From contig SHVO01000006.1 of assembly GCA_009694245.1 (NCBI GenBank), forward strand, positions 1 to 45,476: a stretch of 45,476 bases of DNA, given 5' to 3'. Position numbers and translations under genes: made by a program. How positions within the stretch are numbered: position 1 is the first letter of the stretch; every line of letters starts with the position of its first letter. This DNA is from Rhodospirillaceae bacterium. Lineage in GTDB: Bacteria; Pseudomonadota; Alphaproteobacteria; Rhodospirillales; Rhodospirillaceae. A model generated the notes under the pieces. The model saw only the letters and a program-made list of their open reading frames with translations. It made no database searches and was not told the DNA's origin. Below, piece after piece: positions 15,512-25,648 of this stretch.

Positions 15512-16580
15512 TTATGCGTTGCCGCGCTTCGTATCGGTCAGCATGGCCGATAACACACGGACGGCCGTCGGCTTGGGCGCGTAATGTTCGATCGCCCAGG
15601 CGCGGCCCTGTTCGGCAATGGCGGCCCAGTCTTTTTCATGATCGAGGAGCTGTTCGACCGAGCCGACAATGTTGTCGAGGTCGATAGGAGCGTAATGCGT
15701 CCAGGCAACCGGCTTGACCGGCAGCGCAAAGCCATATTTTTCAAAATCGAGATGGACCGTCAAGCAGCCTGCGGTAAGGGATTCCCACAGACGAAAACTG
15801 TCCCACCGGAAAATCACCGCCGGCGCCTTGAGCTGAACGAAGGCGTGAGCGGCGGACAGCGGCGGATCGTTGCGCGCGAACCAGGGATTTTTCATGATCG
15901 GTGCATAGAAGTCGCCGCCATAGGCGAGGCAGATGGCGGAGTTCAGCAAGGCGTCGAGGTAAGCATCAGGCGCCCGCGTGCTGCGGTCCACGGGCATGTG
16001 ACGGGTGAGTGCGGGCACGTAGGTCAAGTCGAGCACGGCCCGCACACCCTGGTTCAAGGTGGCGCGGAAATTGCGCAGGGCGGCGCGGCGGCGAGTCGGA
16101 AACCCCGGCCGGCGCTCCGGTTGCGGCTATCAGGCCCTTGCTCAGGCCAAAGGCGATCGGGTGGCGCCGGCCGCCCTTGCTGGCAAAATCATTTTCATGG
16201 GTCACGAACAGCAGGTGTTCGTCAGGAATGCGGGCGAAGGCGGCGGTGTCGCTTTGGTTCAGATAGGCCAGACGGCCGTCGGCGATGCCGCCGAAGGGCG
16301 TAAACTGATTGGTATGGGAAATATCGACGATATATCCCGCAAAGCCGGCACTGGGCTTGGTGACCAAAGGCGTTAGATCGTCCCCCTTGAAGGGCATCGA
16401 GACCGGCCGTGACGTCAGCTGCGGCCCGCAGAGTTTTATGGGAATCTCCAAATCCATCGCGCCCTCGGCCAGGCAGCCGGCATTGTGGGTCAAGGGTCCG
16501 CCGATGGCGTGGAAGTACACCGCATTGGCGAAGGCTTCGCGCAGGGTATCGACGGATGGCATGGCTAAGTCGGGAGTCAT
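15512..16580 (-). pseudogene. glycosyltransferase-like protein, frameshifted
   Basis: Two overlapping frames form one gene. The 5' part from the ATG at 16580 contains VYFHAIGGPLTHN and YIVDISHTNQFTPFGG. Around 16110-16125 the reading must pass to the frame PERRPGFPTRRRAALRNFRA, which continues through VIFRWDSFRLWESLTAGCL and FEKYGFALPV to the stop at 15512. The RLWESLTAGC-type motif near the end, where glycosyltransferases with GT-B folds bind the sugar nucleotide, suggests a glycosyltransferase of the exostosin or GT1 type. The family is not certain. The span is 1069 nt, so one extra base or two missing bases are implied. The downstream FkbM methyltransferase suggests a polysaccharide role. 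Confidence 0.65.
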
Positions 16581-16660
16581 GAGATTGTAACTCTAGGCGA
16601 GCTTCCTATAATCGTCCATCGTTGCAGCGCGCTGGGAAGGACCGTCCGGAAAAAAGGTGC

Positions 16661-16918
16661 ATGGCCAAGGTCATTTTCACCTCGCACTTGAAAAGCGTGG
16701 CGCCCGATGTGGCGGTTGACGCTCCCGGTGGCAGTGTCGGGGCGGCGATTTTCGCAGCGCATCCCGCGGTGCGTGGATATGTGCTCGATGATCAAGGCCG
16801 CTTGCGGCTGCATATCGCGGTGTTCGTTGACGGCGTCCATGTGCGGCGGGACGCATTGGATCACCCGCTGCGCTCCGACAGCGAGCTTTATATAATGCAG
16901 GCGCTTTCCGGAGGTTAA
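16661..16918 (+). CDS. MoaD/ThiS-family ubiquitin-like protein
   Basis: The 85-residue protein is a beta-grasp sulfur-carrier-type domain. It starts MAKVIFTSHLKS, has LRLHIAVFVDGVHV in the core and ends with the GG dipeptide (YIMQALSGG) needed for C-terminal adenylation and thiocarboxylation. The ATG at 16661 has AAGG just upstream; an earlier in-frame start at 16622 is less likely. It is followed by the BNR-repeat gene 45 nt downstream, a pairing seen elsewhere for these two families. No MoaE, MoeB or ThiG gene is in the window, so its sulfur acceptor is unknown. Confidence 0.8.
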   Translation: MAKVIFTSHLKSVAPDVAVDAPGGSVGAAIFAAHPAVRGYVLDDQGRLRLHIAVFVDGVHVRRDALDHPLRSDSELYIMQALSGG

Positions 16919-16963
16919 TGAGGGCCGGCGGCTGATGTCGGCGAGGCAGAAGGGAGGACGGTC

Positions 16964-17407
16964 ATGGCCAATCGACTTTACGTGGCATCGCGCAAGGGAC
17001 TGCTGATTTACGAACGCGGCGCCAAGGCTGGGTGGCGCCACGCCACCACCGCCTTCCGCGGTTCGCCGGTGACCATGGTGCTGGCGTCACGCGACAACCG
17101 GACGATTTTCGCAGGCCTCAACCTCGGCCACTTCGGAACCAAGCTGCACCGCACGACCGACGATGGCGCCAGCTGGACCGAATTGCCGGCGCCGAGTTTC
17201 CCTAAGGTCGAAGGCGGCGACAAGGACGCCAAGGCACCCGCCGTATCGGCGATCTGGTCGATGGAATGGGCGGGGAAGGACAAGCCGGGAGCGCTGTGGC
17301 TCGGCACCGCGCCGGCGGCCCTGTTTCACTCGTCCGACAACGGCGGCGATGCCTGGACGCTGCTGTCGGCGAACTTGCCGCCGGTTAACGCGGTGCGCCT
17401 GGTCTAG
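16964..17407 (+). pseudogene. BNR/Asp-box beta-propeller protein with apparent internal deletion
   Basis: The frame starts at the ATG at 16964, with a strong AGGGAGGA about 6 nt upstream, and reads RLYVASRKGLLIYERG, an Asp-box TTDDGASWTEL, WSMEWAG and LWLGTAPAALFHSSDNGGDAWTLL. It then ends within a few residues at ANLPPVNAVRLV. Full members of this exo-alpha-sialidase-like family, as I know it, have about 350-380 residues and end with a similar LPP-x-x-AVR motif. The 147-residue product thus has a normal start and a normal end but lacks most of the propeller, as if two Asp-box repeats had recombined near 17370. It may be non-functional. Confidence 0.6.
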
Positions 17408-17413
17408 CGGAGC

Positions 17414-18055
17414 TTAGGACGCGGAGAAAGCCGGGCAGACGACGCTGGTGCCGCCGTGACCGCAGTAGCCGCCGGGACTCTTGGCCAGGTACTGCTGGTG
17501 ATAATCCTCGGCATAATAGAATATCGGTGCGACGATAATTTCAGTGGTGATCGTGCCATAGCCCTCGACGCCGAGGGCTTTTCCATAGGCGGTCTTCGAG
17601 ACCTCCGCCGCGCGCCGCTGGGCGTCGCTGAAGACATACACGCCCGATCGATACTGGGTTCCGCTGTCGCCGCCCTGACGCATGCCCTGGGTGGGATCGT
17701 GCCCCTCCCAGAATTTCCTCAGCAGCGCGTCAAACGTGACCTTGGCGGGGTCGAAGTGGATGCGCACAACTTCATTGTGGCCGGTCAGTCCGCCGCAGAC
17801 TTCGGGGTAGGTGGGGTTGGGCGTCAGTCCGGCGGCGTAACCGACTTGCGTCGAATAGACGCCGGGGATTTGCCAGAACAATTTCTCCGCGCCCCAAAAA
17901 CATCCCAGGCCGAACATCGCTGTAGCAAGGCCTTCGGGGAAGGGGGCTTTCAGGCGGTTGCCGTTGACAAAATGTCTCTCGGGTACCGGCATGGCATCGG
18001 CGCGCCCCGGCAGGGCATCTTGGGCGCTAGGCATTTTGGATTTGGTGAAAAACAT
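17414..18055 (-). CDS. msrA: peptide methionine sulfoxide reductase MsrA
   Basis: The 213-residue protein has the catalytic GCFWG motif (C52), the EVVRIHFDP and FWEGHDPTQ substrate-binding segments, and two C-terminal resolving cysteines (C198 and C207 in [13 protein letters not shown]). It reduces the S-form of methionine sulfoxide in proteins, using thioredoxin. The first 45 residues are an extension of moderate length with no clear signal peptide, so a cytoplasmic location is likely. It is 40 nt downstream of the outer membrane factor gene on the same strand and convergent with the BNR gene. Confidence 0.95.
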   Translation of the reverse strand: MFFTKSKMPSAQDALPGRADAMPVPERHFVNGNRLKAPFPEGLATAMFGLGCFWGAEKLFWQIPGVYSTQVGYAAGLTPNPTYPEVCGGLTGHNEVVRIHFDPAKVTFDALLRKFWEGHDPTQGMRQGGDSGTQYRSGVYVFSDAQRRAAEVSKTAYGKALGVEGYGTITTEIIVAPIFYYAEDYHQQYLAKSPGGYCGHGGTSVVCPAFSAS

Positions 18056-18095
18056 CGCGGGGCTCCGTCACGAGAACAGGTTTCGCGGTCGTGCG

Positions 18096-19529
18096 TCAGA
18101 ATGGATCGTATACCGCCTGAAGTGGCGGCGCATCGGGCACCGCGCCATCCCATCCGCCGCCCAGGGCCAGTGTCAGGCCGATCACGGCGGTGAACCGCGA
18201 GAGCCGGCTCTGCACCAAGGATTCCTGGGACTGGAATGCGCCGTTCTGGGCATTGAGCACAGTTTGAAAATCCACGGCCCCGGCGCGGTATCGAAGTTCA
18301 GCGAGATGATTGGCCAAATCAGCCTGCGTCGAGGCTTCGCGGGCAAGGTCGTATTGCTGGCCGTTCTGGCCGACGGCGGCCAAGGCATCTTCGACGTCAC
18401 TAAATGCCGAAATCACGGCCTGCTGATAGTTCTCCGCCACTTCGCGATAGCGCGCGCGGGATGCCTGTTCTTGGGCCTGGAGCCGCCCACCGGCAAACAG
18501 GGCTTCCGATGCCGAGGCGCCGAGGCTGTATAAAAAAGTTCCGGTCGTGAACAGGCTGGCAAGCGCGTTCGATGCTGAGCCGCCCGAGGCGGTCAATTGA
18601 ATGCTGGGCAGTCGCTGGGCGCGCGCGGCGACGACATCAAAGCTTGCCGCCTTGAGATTGGACTCGGCGCGGCGCAGATCGGGCCGGCGCACCAATAGTG
18701 TCGAAGGAATTCCGGCCGCCACTGCCGGCAGAGCCAGATCGCTGAGCATGCGGGCCTCGACGTCGAACCCCTGGGGGTTGCGGCCCAACAATACCGCAAG
18801 AGCATGTAAGGACTGTTGTTCGGCCAGCCTCAGCGCGGGCAGGGTTGCCCGTTGATTGGCCAGCGCGGCGCGCTGCTGCGCCAGCTCCAACTCCGACAAC
18901 GTGCCGACGCGGCGTTGGGTCTCCAACAAGCGCAGAATCGCTTCGGCGTTCTTCAGTCGATCGGCGGCATATTGCTGACGTTCACGGGCCGAGAGCACTT
19001 GCAGGTAGGCGGTAATGACACTGGAGACCAGGGTGATGGTGACCGTCTCGCGGTCGTAAAGGCTCGATTCCAGCCGCTTGGCCGCCGAGGCCGCCGAATT
19101 CCGGGCCTCACCAAACAAGTCGAGCTGATAGGAGGCCTGCAAGGTCGCCTGATAGCCGACGCTGGTAGTCGAGCCGCCGCCTGGATCCTGCCGGCCACTT
19201 CGGCTCGCACCGAGTCCGGCGGATACCGACGGAAACAGCGCCGCGCCGGCGACGACGGCCGACGACTCCGATTGCAGCACCCGGAACACAGCGCTCTTGA
19301 GATCGTGATTGTTGGCCACGGCCTCGACGATCAGTTGGTTCAGCTCCGGACTTTGGAAACGCTGCCACCACAAGGCATCGAGAGGTATTGCAGCTTCAGC
19401 GCCGGTGGCGGGCGCCGCCGCTTGCCAGCTGTCCGGGACATTCACGTCCGGCGCCGTCACGCCGGCGCAGGCGGCGAGACCGAAGGCCGTAAGAATAACA
19501 TGGGCGAAGCGAACGGCTGGCGCCAGCAT
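18096..19529 (-). CDS. RND/MacAB-type outer membrane factor lipoprotein (NodT/OprM family)
   Basis: The 477-residue TolC-family protein has a leader with a lipobox (FGLAAC at about residues 16-21), so it is likely a lipoprotein, followed by two outer-membrane-efflux repeats. Motifs are DALWWQRFQSPELNQLI near the N-terminus, YQLDLFGEARN, LLVRRPDLRRAESNLKAA and FLYSLGASASEALFAGGR. It forms the outer-membrane channel of a tripartite pump and lies 14 nt downstream of macB, completing a macA-macB-OMF operon. The substrate cannot be told. Confidence 0.93.
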   Translation of the reverse strand: MLAPAVRFAHVILTAFGLAACAGVTAPDVNVPDSWQAAAPATGAEAAIPLDALWWQRFQSPELNQLIVEAVANNHDLKSAVFRVLQSESSAVVAGAALFPSVSAGLGASRSGRQDPGGGSTTSVGYQATLQASYQLDLFGEARNSAASAAKRLESSLYDRETVTITLVSSVITAYLQVLSARERQQYAADRLKNAEAILRLLETQRRVGTLSELELAQQRAALANQRATLPALRLAEQQSLHALAVLLGRNPQGFDVEARMLSDLALPAVAAGIPSTLLVRRPDLRRAESNLKAASFDVVAARAQRLPSIQLTASGGSASNALASLFTTGTFLYSLGASASEALFAGGRLQAQEQASRARYREVAENYQQAVISAFSDVEDALAAVGQNGQQYDLAREASTQADLANHLAELRYRAGAVDFQTVLNAQNGAFQSQESLVQSRLSRFTAVIGLTLALGGGWDGAVPDAPPLQAVYDPF

Positions 19530-19543
19530 GACTTGTGCTCCGC

Positions 19544-21562
19544 CTATTCCGCGCCCAGCGCGACCACCGGGTCAAGGTTGGCGGCCTTGCGGGCGGGCAA
19601 ATAACCGAACACCAGACCGGTGACGAAGGCGCAGGAGAAGGCGAGGAAAATCGGTCCCGGCGAAAATTGTACCGGCTTGCCGAAAGTGGAGAAAGCCCAT
19701 GCCGTGCCCATTCCGACGGCGACGCCGATCACGCCGCCAAGGGCGCAGACCACCAAGGCCTCGGTATTGAACTGCAACAGGATATTAAGCTTGCGCGCGC
19801 CGGTCGCCATGCGGATGCCGATCTCGCGGGTGCGCTCGGTCACGCTGACGAGCATGATGTTCATCACGCCGATGCCGCCGACGAGGAGTGAGATTGCGGC
19901 GATGGAGCCCAGCAGGATGGTTAGCGTATTTTGCGTCTCGGCGGCGGCCTCGATCACTGAAACCATGTTGCGGATCTGGAAGTCCTCATTCTTGTGCCGA
20001 GAAATCAGCAATTGGGTAATGGCGGCTTGCGTCGCGTCAATCTTGCCGACGTCGGCGACCGCCACCGTGATCGTGCGCGCATAACGCTGGCCGTAAATCC
20101 GCTGCGCGCCGGTGGTGATGGGCGTGAAAATCTGGTCGTCCATGTCGTTGCCGTTGTTATTGGCGCCCTTGGCCGCCATCACGCCGATCACTTGGAACGG
20201 ATTGTTGTTGACCAGGATGTACTTCCCGAGCGGATTCTCACCATTGGTAAATAGGGCTTTGACGACAGTCCTGCCGAGCACCACCACGGGCGCATAGTCC
20301 GCGACGTCGCCATTGGTGAAGAACGCACCTTCGGCCGCCGGCCAATCGCGCGCGCGCGTGTAGTCAGCCGTCGTGCCGTCGACTTGCGTCTGAGCGTCGT
20401 TCTTTCCGTAGCGAACGGTTACGTTCGTGGGGAATTCGGGCACGGCCTGATCGACGTTGGGCAATTCGGCGATGGCCTCGGCATCGGCCGGAACCAGCGA
20501 CGCGCGGAACCCGCCAACGAATCGTTGATTGGGCGCGCCGGGGCGAATCAGCAGAAGATCGGTGCCCATGGCCGAGATGCCGTCGAGCACTTTCTGCTTG
20601 GCGCCATTGCCGATAGCCAGCATCGCCACGACCGACGCCACGCCGATGATGATGCCAAGCAGCGTCAGCAGGGTGCGCATGACATTGTTCCTGAGCGAAC
20701 CAAGCGCCATCTTGCCGGCCTCGACGACGTCGGGAACGCTCGCGAAATTTGGCGCCGGACCCAGGCCCTCGGGCCGAATGATTGCCTTGAGCCGGGCCGC
20801 ATCGGGCTTCAGCGCGCCGGTGTCGGCGGTAATGCGGCCATCCTTGATCTCAACGACACGCTTGGCGCGCCGGGCGACCGCGGGGTCGTGCGTGATGATC
20901 AGAATGGTGTGGCCGGCCGCGTTGAGATCGGCCAACAGCCTCATAACTTCCTCGCCGCTCGTGCTGTCGAGAGCGCCGGTGGGTTCATCGGCAAGGATAA
21001 CCGCACCGCCGTTCATCAGCGCGCGGGCCACGGAAACGCGTTGTTGCTGTCCTCCCGACAGCTGGCTAGGCCGATGGTCGAGTCGATCGCCAAGTCCGAG
21101 GGCGGTCAACAGGGCCTCGGCCCGTTCGATGCGCTGGGCATGCGATAACCCGGCATAGATCGCGGGCACCTCGACGTTCTCGGTGGCCGAGGCGCCGGCA
21201 AGCAAGTTGTACTGTTGGAAAACAAATCCGAAGGCGCTGCGCCTGAGGAGCGCACGCTGATCAGCGTCCAGATCGGCGACCTCGCTGCCGGCAAACATGT
21301 AACTGCCCGATGTGGGCCGGTCCAGACAGCCGAGGAGATTCATAAGGGTTGTCTTGCCGGAGCCCGATGCGCCCATGATGGCGACGTATTCGCCGGGATA
21401 GATTTCGAGCGAGACACCGTTCAGCACCCGCAGGGCAACTTCGCCGCGGCTAAAGGTCTTGGTGATATCGCGTAACGCGATGATTGGCGCGACGCCGGTC
21501 GGCGGCAATTGGGTGCCGACAAGCGCTTGGGCCTCGCGCCAGGGATTGGTGAGGGCGGTCAT
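19544..21562 (-). CDS. macB: MacB-type ABC transporter, ATPase and permease
   Basis: The 672-residue protein has an N-terminal ABC domain with Walker [10 protein letters not shown] (64-72), signature [15 protein letters not shown] and Walker [14 protein letters not shown]. It is followed by a transmembrane helix, a large periplasmic domain and three C-terminal FtsX-type helices ([25 protein letters not shown]). This is the MacB mechanotransmission transporter, which uses ATP to drive export through the outer-membrane channel. Its start overlaps the macA stop by 4 nt (ATGA). Typical MacB length is 640-670 residues, so it is full-length. Confidence 0.95.
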   Translation of the reverse strand: MTALTNPWREAQALVGTQLPPTGVAPIIALRDITKTFSRGEVALRVLNGVSLEIYPGEYVAIMGASGSGKTTLMNLLGCLDRPTSGSYMFAGSEVADLDADQRALLRRSAFGFVFQQYNLLAGASATENVEVPAIYAGLSHAQRIERAEALLTALGLGDRLDHRPSQLSGGQQQRVSVARALMNGGAVILADEPTGALDSTSGEEVMRLLADLNAAGHTILIITHDPAVARRAKRVVEIKDGRITADTGALKPDAARLKAIIRPEGLGPAPNFASVPDVVEAGKMALGSLRNNVMRTLLTLLGIIIGVASVVAMLAIGNGAKQKVLDGISAMGTDLLLIRPGAPNQRFVGGFRASLVPADAEAIAELPNVDQAVPEFPTNVTVRYGKNDAQTQVDGTTADYTRARDWPAAEGAFFTNGDVADYAPVVVLGRTVVKALFTNGENPLGKYILVNNNPFQVIGVMAAKGANNNGNDMDDQIFTPITTGAQRIYGQRYARTITVAVADVGKIDATQAAITQLLISRHKNEDFQIRNMVSVIEAAAETQNTLTILLGSIAAISLLVGGIGVMNIMLVSVTERTREIGIRMATGARKLNILLQFNTEALVVCALGGVIGVAVGMGTAWAFSTFGKPVQFSPGPIFLAFSCAFVTGLVFGYLPARKAANLDPVVALGAE

Positions 21563-22851
21563 AGGTGCGGACCGCCGGGCCGGCCGCGCTGGTTGCTACC
21601 GGGGGCCTGTGGGCCGTTACGCGGCTGTACGCCGCCGTCGAGCGCGATCTCCTCGCCCGCGTTGAGTCCGGATTTGACCTCCGCCACCATCCGGTTCATG
21701 ACGCCGACGACGATCTCGCGTGTGACCACATCGCCACTTTCGACCACATGGACGGCGTAGCGCAACGCAGATGAACCTTGCCCCTCGTCGGCCCCACCCC
21801 CCCGGCGATCGGCGCGCGGCCGCGCGGGCGCTTGACCGGCGCTCGCTGGATGAAGGGCGGTCACCGGAACCACCGTAACTTCGCGTGCGGTGGCAAGAAC
21901 GAAGAACACCTGGGCGCTCATCTGAGTCAGCAGATCACCGTCGGGGTTCTCGACATCGAACAGGCAGTTGTACAGAACGACGTTGTTGATAACGTCCGGT
22001 GTCGGAATGATTTTGCGCAATTTGCCGTAGCGGCGCTTCTCGGACGTGCCCAGCGTCGTGAAATAGGCTTCCATGCCAATTGTCAGCTTCGGGACGTCAG
22101 CTTCCGAGACCTGCGCCCAAACGGTCATGGTGTTGAGATTGGCGATGCGCAGCACGATCGGGGCCGTTTGGTTCGCGTTCAAGGTCTGGCCCTGCTTGGC
22201 TATCAGGTTGACGACGGTGCCATCCATGGGCGCGTAGATTTTGGTGTAGCCGAGATTGGCCATGTCGCCGTTGAGGGTTGACTGGGTCTGCTTGAGCTGA
22301 GCTTCGAGCTGCGCGATCTGCGCCACGGCGACCTTGAGATTTGAATTGGCGCTGTCAAAGGCGTCTTGGCTCGTGGCGTTTTCCTTCAGCAGTTCCTGCT
22401 GGCGCGCAAACTGAAGTTCAGCGAGCGATCTTTGCGCCTGGCGCTGCGCCAGCTGGGCGCCCAGGTTCAAGAGCTGCGCCTCGTCGGCGTTGACCCGCGA
22501 TTGATAAATCGTCGGATCGATCTCGGCCAGCAAATCACCCTTCTTGACGGTGGCGCTGTAATCGACGTGCAGAATTCTCAATTGCCCCGAGACCTGAGTG
22601 CCGACGTCGACAAATTGCAGGGGCTGAATTGTGCCGAGCGCCGTGACCGCATCCTCGACATTGCCGATGGCGACCCGTTGCGTGAGGGCCGTGGTCATGG
22701 GACCGCTCCCACCCAAAGACAGCCAGCCGCCCGCGGCAATGACCGCGACGATTACGGCCGCGAGACCGCCGATCAGCCAGCGCGGCCGGCGACCTCGGGC
22801 GAAACTCGAAAGGGCGGCCCTATGCAGCGGGATTTTAGTCGGTTCATACAT
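21559..22851 (-). CDS. macA: MacA-type periplasmic adaptor (HlyD/RND MFP family)
   Basis: The 430-residue membrane fusion protein has a cytoplasmic basic N-terminus, one transmembrane helix ([20 protein letters not shown]), the lipoyl domain ([11 protein letters not shown] and [16 protein letters not shown]), a long helical hairpin (about 105-190) and the beta-barrel domain. The C-terminal part has a Pro/Arg/Gly-rich insertion ([20 protein letters not shown]) and a tail ending [10 protein letters not shown]. It bridges MacB to the outer membrane factor. It is first in the operon, and the start codon ATG is at 22851. Confidence 0.93.
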   Translation of the reverse strand: MYEPTKIPLHRAALSSFARGRRPRWLIGGLAAVIVAVIAAGGWLSLGGSGPMTTALTQRVAIGNVEDAVTALGTIQPLQFVDVGTQVSGQLRILHVDYSATVKKGDLLAEIDPTIYQSRVNADEAQLLNLGAQLAQRQAQRSLAELQFARQQELLKENATSQDAFDSANSNLKVAVAQIAQLEAQLKQTQSTLNGDMANLGYTKIYAPMDGTVVNLIAKQGQTLNANQTAPIVLRIANLNTMTVWAQVSEADVPKLTIGMEAYFTTLGTSEKRRYGKLRKIIPTPDVINNVVLYNCLFDVENPDGDLLTQMSAQVFFVLATAREVTVVPVTALHPASAGQAPARPRADRRGGGADEGQGSSALRYAVHVVESGDVVTREIVVGVMNRMVAEVKSGLNAGEEIALDGGVQPRNGPQAPGSNQRGRPGGPHL

Positions 22852-23187
22852 CTCTGGTCTCTCTGATCGAAGAGTATAGGCTAGAATCCCCTAGAGCACG
22901 TCCCGGAAAGGCGGCGCCCGCTTTCATGGTGGCCTCCCGCGTTGAGCCCATCGGTCCGTGCCAAGCGCGGCCGAAGGGTAGACTGCGCGGAACGCCGTGA
23001 CCGGCACTATCCGAGAGGCAGCTTCGCCCATATCTTGCCCGGCGTCCTCCGCAGGCGAATCTGGCGGACATCGTAAATCACTCTAAGTCTTTATTCACTC
23101 ATCGGAATATATCTTTATTGTAACGCTTGAGGCGGCAATTTCCTGCACTGCCGCATCGGCTGGTTTTAAGGTCAAGGGACGACGCCG
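22852..23187. other. divergent intergenic region between macA and the CDP-alcohol transferase
   Basis: No gene is supported here. Both flanking operons are transcribed away from it, so it should hold their promoters. An AT-rich patch at about 23071-23125 is the most likely promoter zone for the plus-strand operon, but I cannot place -35 and -10 boxes with confidence. CTAGAGCACGTCCCGGAAA near 22891 resembles one half of a RIME-type palindrome. Confidence 0.5.
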
Positions 23188-23964
23188 GTGACAACCACAG
23201 ACAAGCGGAGATTTGTCCGACGCGCGGCGACCATTGCGGTTGCCGGGGGAGTCGCCCTCGCCGCACTGATTTGGCTGGCGGCGCGGCTCGGCGATTTTGG
23301 CGTACCGGCGACGGCTGTCGCGCTCGGACTTTATTTTGGCGCGAGCCTGATTTTCGTCGCGCGCATCGGTGACCATCACCCCTTTGCTCGCATTGGCGCC
23401 GCCAATGTCGTTACCCTGGCGCGCCTGGTTCTGACGTGCCTGTTCGCCGGCGTCGTCGTCCAGATCGCCGAGGACTCCCTCGGGCCAACGCCGGTCGCGG
23501 CCTGGGCCTTTTTTGTCGTGGCCTCGCTCGCCGCGGCCCTTGACGGCATCGATGGCCCGCTCGCACGACGTCAGGGGCTGGTCTCTGACTTTGGGTCACG
23601 TTTTGACATGGAGACCGACGCCTTGCTGATATTACTGCTTTCAGTCGCCGCGCTCGCGCTTGAGAAAGCCGGCGCTTGGGTGCTGGTTGGCGGCGCGCTG
23701 CGATACATATTCATTGTCGCCGGGTGGATTTGGCCCGCCTTGGCCCGTCCCCTGCCGCCGTCGCTGCGCCGCAAGGCGATATGCGTTTTTCAAAGCGCCG
23801 CGCTCGCGCTCCTGCTGACGCCGATCATTACGCCGCCTGTGAGCGGCTTGCTCGCATTTGCCGCCTTCATTCTCCTGGTCTATTCATTCGGCCAAGACGT
23901 CGTCGGGGCCTTCCGTGGTGCGGCGTCTCAAGCCTCTCAAGCGTTTCGGGCGTCTCACGGGTAA
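23188..23964 (+). CDS. CDP-alcohol phosphatidyltransferase family protein
   Basis: The 258-residue membrane enzyme carries a perfect CDP-alcohol phosphotransferase motif: D119-x2-D122-G-x2-A126-R127-x8-G136-x3-D140-x3-D144, in the segment LDGIDGPLARRQ...DMETD. Several hydrophobic helices flank it. The family transfers a phosphate-bearing alcohol from a CDP-alcohol to a lipid or other acceptor; the specific substrate is unknown. The start is a GTG at 23188 with AAGGGA 8 nt upstream. The sulfatase-like gene follows 11 nt downstream and then the creatininase, suggesting one operon. Confidence 0.88.
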   Translation: MTTTDKRRFVRRAATIAVAGGVALAALIWLAARLGDFGVPATAVALGLYFGASLIFVARIGDHHPFARIGAANVVTLARLVLTCLFAGVVVQIAEDSLGPTPVAAWAFFVVASLAAALDGIDGPLARRQGLVSDFGSRFDMETDALLILLLSVAALALEKAGAWVLVGGALRYIFIVAGWIWPALARPLPPSLRRKAICVFQSAALALLLTPIITPPVSGLLAFAAFILLVYSFGQDVVGAFRGAASQASQAFRASHG

Positions 23965-23975
23965 AAGTCGAAAAC

Positions 23976-25628
23976 ATGAACGGCAGAAGACTTGCAAGGC
24001 GTCCGGACCGCAGCCGCCTCCAGCACGGGCTGAGATGGATCGGCGCCCTCGCGCTATTGAACGCCGTGCTTATCCTGCCCGACCGGATCACCGAACTAAA
24101 TTTGTCCGCGCTGTCACGGCTGCCCGTGGAACTGCCGCTGATCGTGCTGACCATGGCCCTGCTCGCGGGCAGGGCCCGCGCCGTCTTGCGCGGCGCTATC
24201 GTGGCGGCTCTCGCCGCCATGCTGCTTCTCAAAATTGCCAATATGGCGGTGTATTTCGGATTCGATCGGCCATTCAATCCGCTGGTCGACGTATTGATGG
24301 TACCTACCGCCCTCGACACCCTCGGCAAGACCGGCGGCATGGGCGCCGCCGCCGCCGCGGTCTTGGTGGCGGTCTTGATCGTCGCCATGATCGTTGCCGT
24401 TCTCACCTGGTCCACGGGAGTCCTCGCTCAAGATGTTGCCCGCGAAGCCAGGCTCTCGCTGGCCGCGGGCGCCGCCCTGGTCGCGGCGCTCGGGTTTTCG
24501 CCCTACGCGACGACAGCGGCGACAGTGTTCGTCCGTGACCAGGCGGTCGCGACTTCACAAGGCCTTCGCGATGCCGCGCAGTTTCGGGCGCAGCTTCTTG
24601 AAGATCCTTTTGGCAAGCTTCCGCCTCTGAGCCGTCTCGCCAAACTCAAAGGCAACGACGTCTTGTTGATATTCGTCGAGTCCTACGGTCGCGCATCGCT
24701 CGACAATCCAGCCTATGCAGCGTTGTTGCGCGGCAACTTGCGGCGGTTCGGCGATGCCGTCAAGGCCGGTGGATTCAGCGCGCGTAGCGCCTGGATGACG
24801 TCGCCAACCTTTGGCGGCGAAAGCTATCTCGCGCACAGCACCGCCGTGTCGGGCTTGTGGGTCAATAATCAGCAGCGCTATGCGCAGTTGCTTCGCAGCC
24901 GCCGCCCGAGCCTGATCAGCGATTTCAACGGCGCTGGCTGGCGGACGGTCGCGGTCATGCCGGAGATCACCATGCCTTGGCCGGAGGCAGCCTATTTTGG
25001 TTATGGGAAAATCTATTCGGCACCGGAACTCGCCTATAAGGGCGAGTCGTTCGACTATTTAACGATGCCTGATCAGTACACGCTTGCGGTTTTCCACAAT
25101 TATGAGCTGGCGCCGATCGAGCGCGCGCCGGTCATGGCCGAGATCGCGATGATCTCCAGCCACATTCCCTGGGCGCCGATTCCGAAGCTCGTACCCTGGG
25201 CCGATGTTGGCGACGGCCGGATATTCACCACCGCGCGCACGCCCGAGACCGCCAATGAAATTTGGCGCGACGCCAAAAGGGTGGCAGAATATTACGCTCT
25301 GTCGGTGGATTATACGCTGCAAACCCTGATGTCGTTTGTCACGACGCACGGTCGCGACAATATGCTGCTGATCATCCTCGGCGACCACCAGCCGATGACG
25401 TTTATTGCCGGCGCTGGCGCCAATCACGAAGTGCCGGTTCATATCATCGCCCGCGACCCCGAACTCCTGGCGGCGCTCGACGAGGGGACGTGGACCGAGG
25501 GCATGGAGCCTGACAAGACCAGCCCGTCATGGCCCATGGACAGCTTGCGTGGCCGCATACTTGGCGCTTTCACGCCGGCGGCGGATGCGACATTGTCCCT
25601 GCAGCCAGGTCCCATACAGAAACCCTGA
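23976..25628 (+). CDS. membrane sulfatase/phosphoethanolamine- or phosphoglycerol-transferase-like protein
   Basis: The 550-residue protein has an N-terminal membrane part of about five helices (to about residue 200) and a C-terminal alkaline-phosphatase-superfamily domain. Motifs include FVESYGRASL (catalytic-site Glu235), the TFGGESYLAHST segment and GDHQP (D470, H471) in the metal site. The arrangement resembles LTA-synthase and phosphoethanolamine-transferase proteins that modify envelope glycans or lipids rather than soluble sulfatases. The ATG at 23976 has no clear Shine-Dalgarno and is 11 nt after the CDP-alcohol transferase stop. The two may make and transfer the same phosphoalcohol head group. 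Confidence 0.82.
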   Translation: MNGRRLARRPDRSRLQHGLRWIGALALLNAVLILPDRITELNLSALSRLPVELPLIVLTMALLAGRARAVLRGAIVAALAAMLLLKIANMAVYFGFDRPFNPLVDVLMVPTALDTLGKTGGMGAAAAAVLVAVLIVAMIVAVLTWSTGVLAQDVAREARLSLAAGAALVAALGFSPYATTAATVFVRDQAVATSQGLRDAAQFRAQLLEDPFGKLPPLSRLAKLKGNDVLLIFVESYGRASLDNPAYAALLRGNLRRFGDAVKAGGFSARSAWMTSPTFGGESYLAHSTAVSGLWVNNQQRYAQLLRSRRPSLISDFNGAGWRTVAVMPEITMPWPEAAYFGYGKIYSAPELAYKGESFDYLTMPDQYTLAVFHNYELAPIERAPVMAEIAMISSHIPWAPIPKLVPWADVGDGRIFTTARTPETANEIWRDAKRVAEYYALSVDYTLQTLMSFVTTHGRDNMLLIILGDHQPMTFIAGAGANHEVPVHIIARDPELLAALDEGTWTEGMEPDKTSPSWPMDSLRGRILGAFTPAADATLSLQPGPIQKP

Positions 25629-25648
25629 ACAGGCAGGAGTTCAACCCG

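Noticed and set aside
19544-22851. Whether the MacAB operon is an antibiotic-resistance island
   Set aside because: There is no mobile element, resistance gene or composition break, so a chromosomal exporter is the simple reading.
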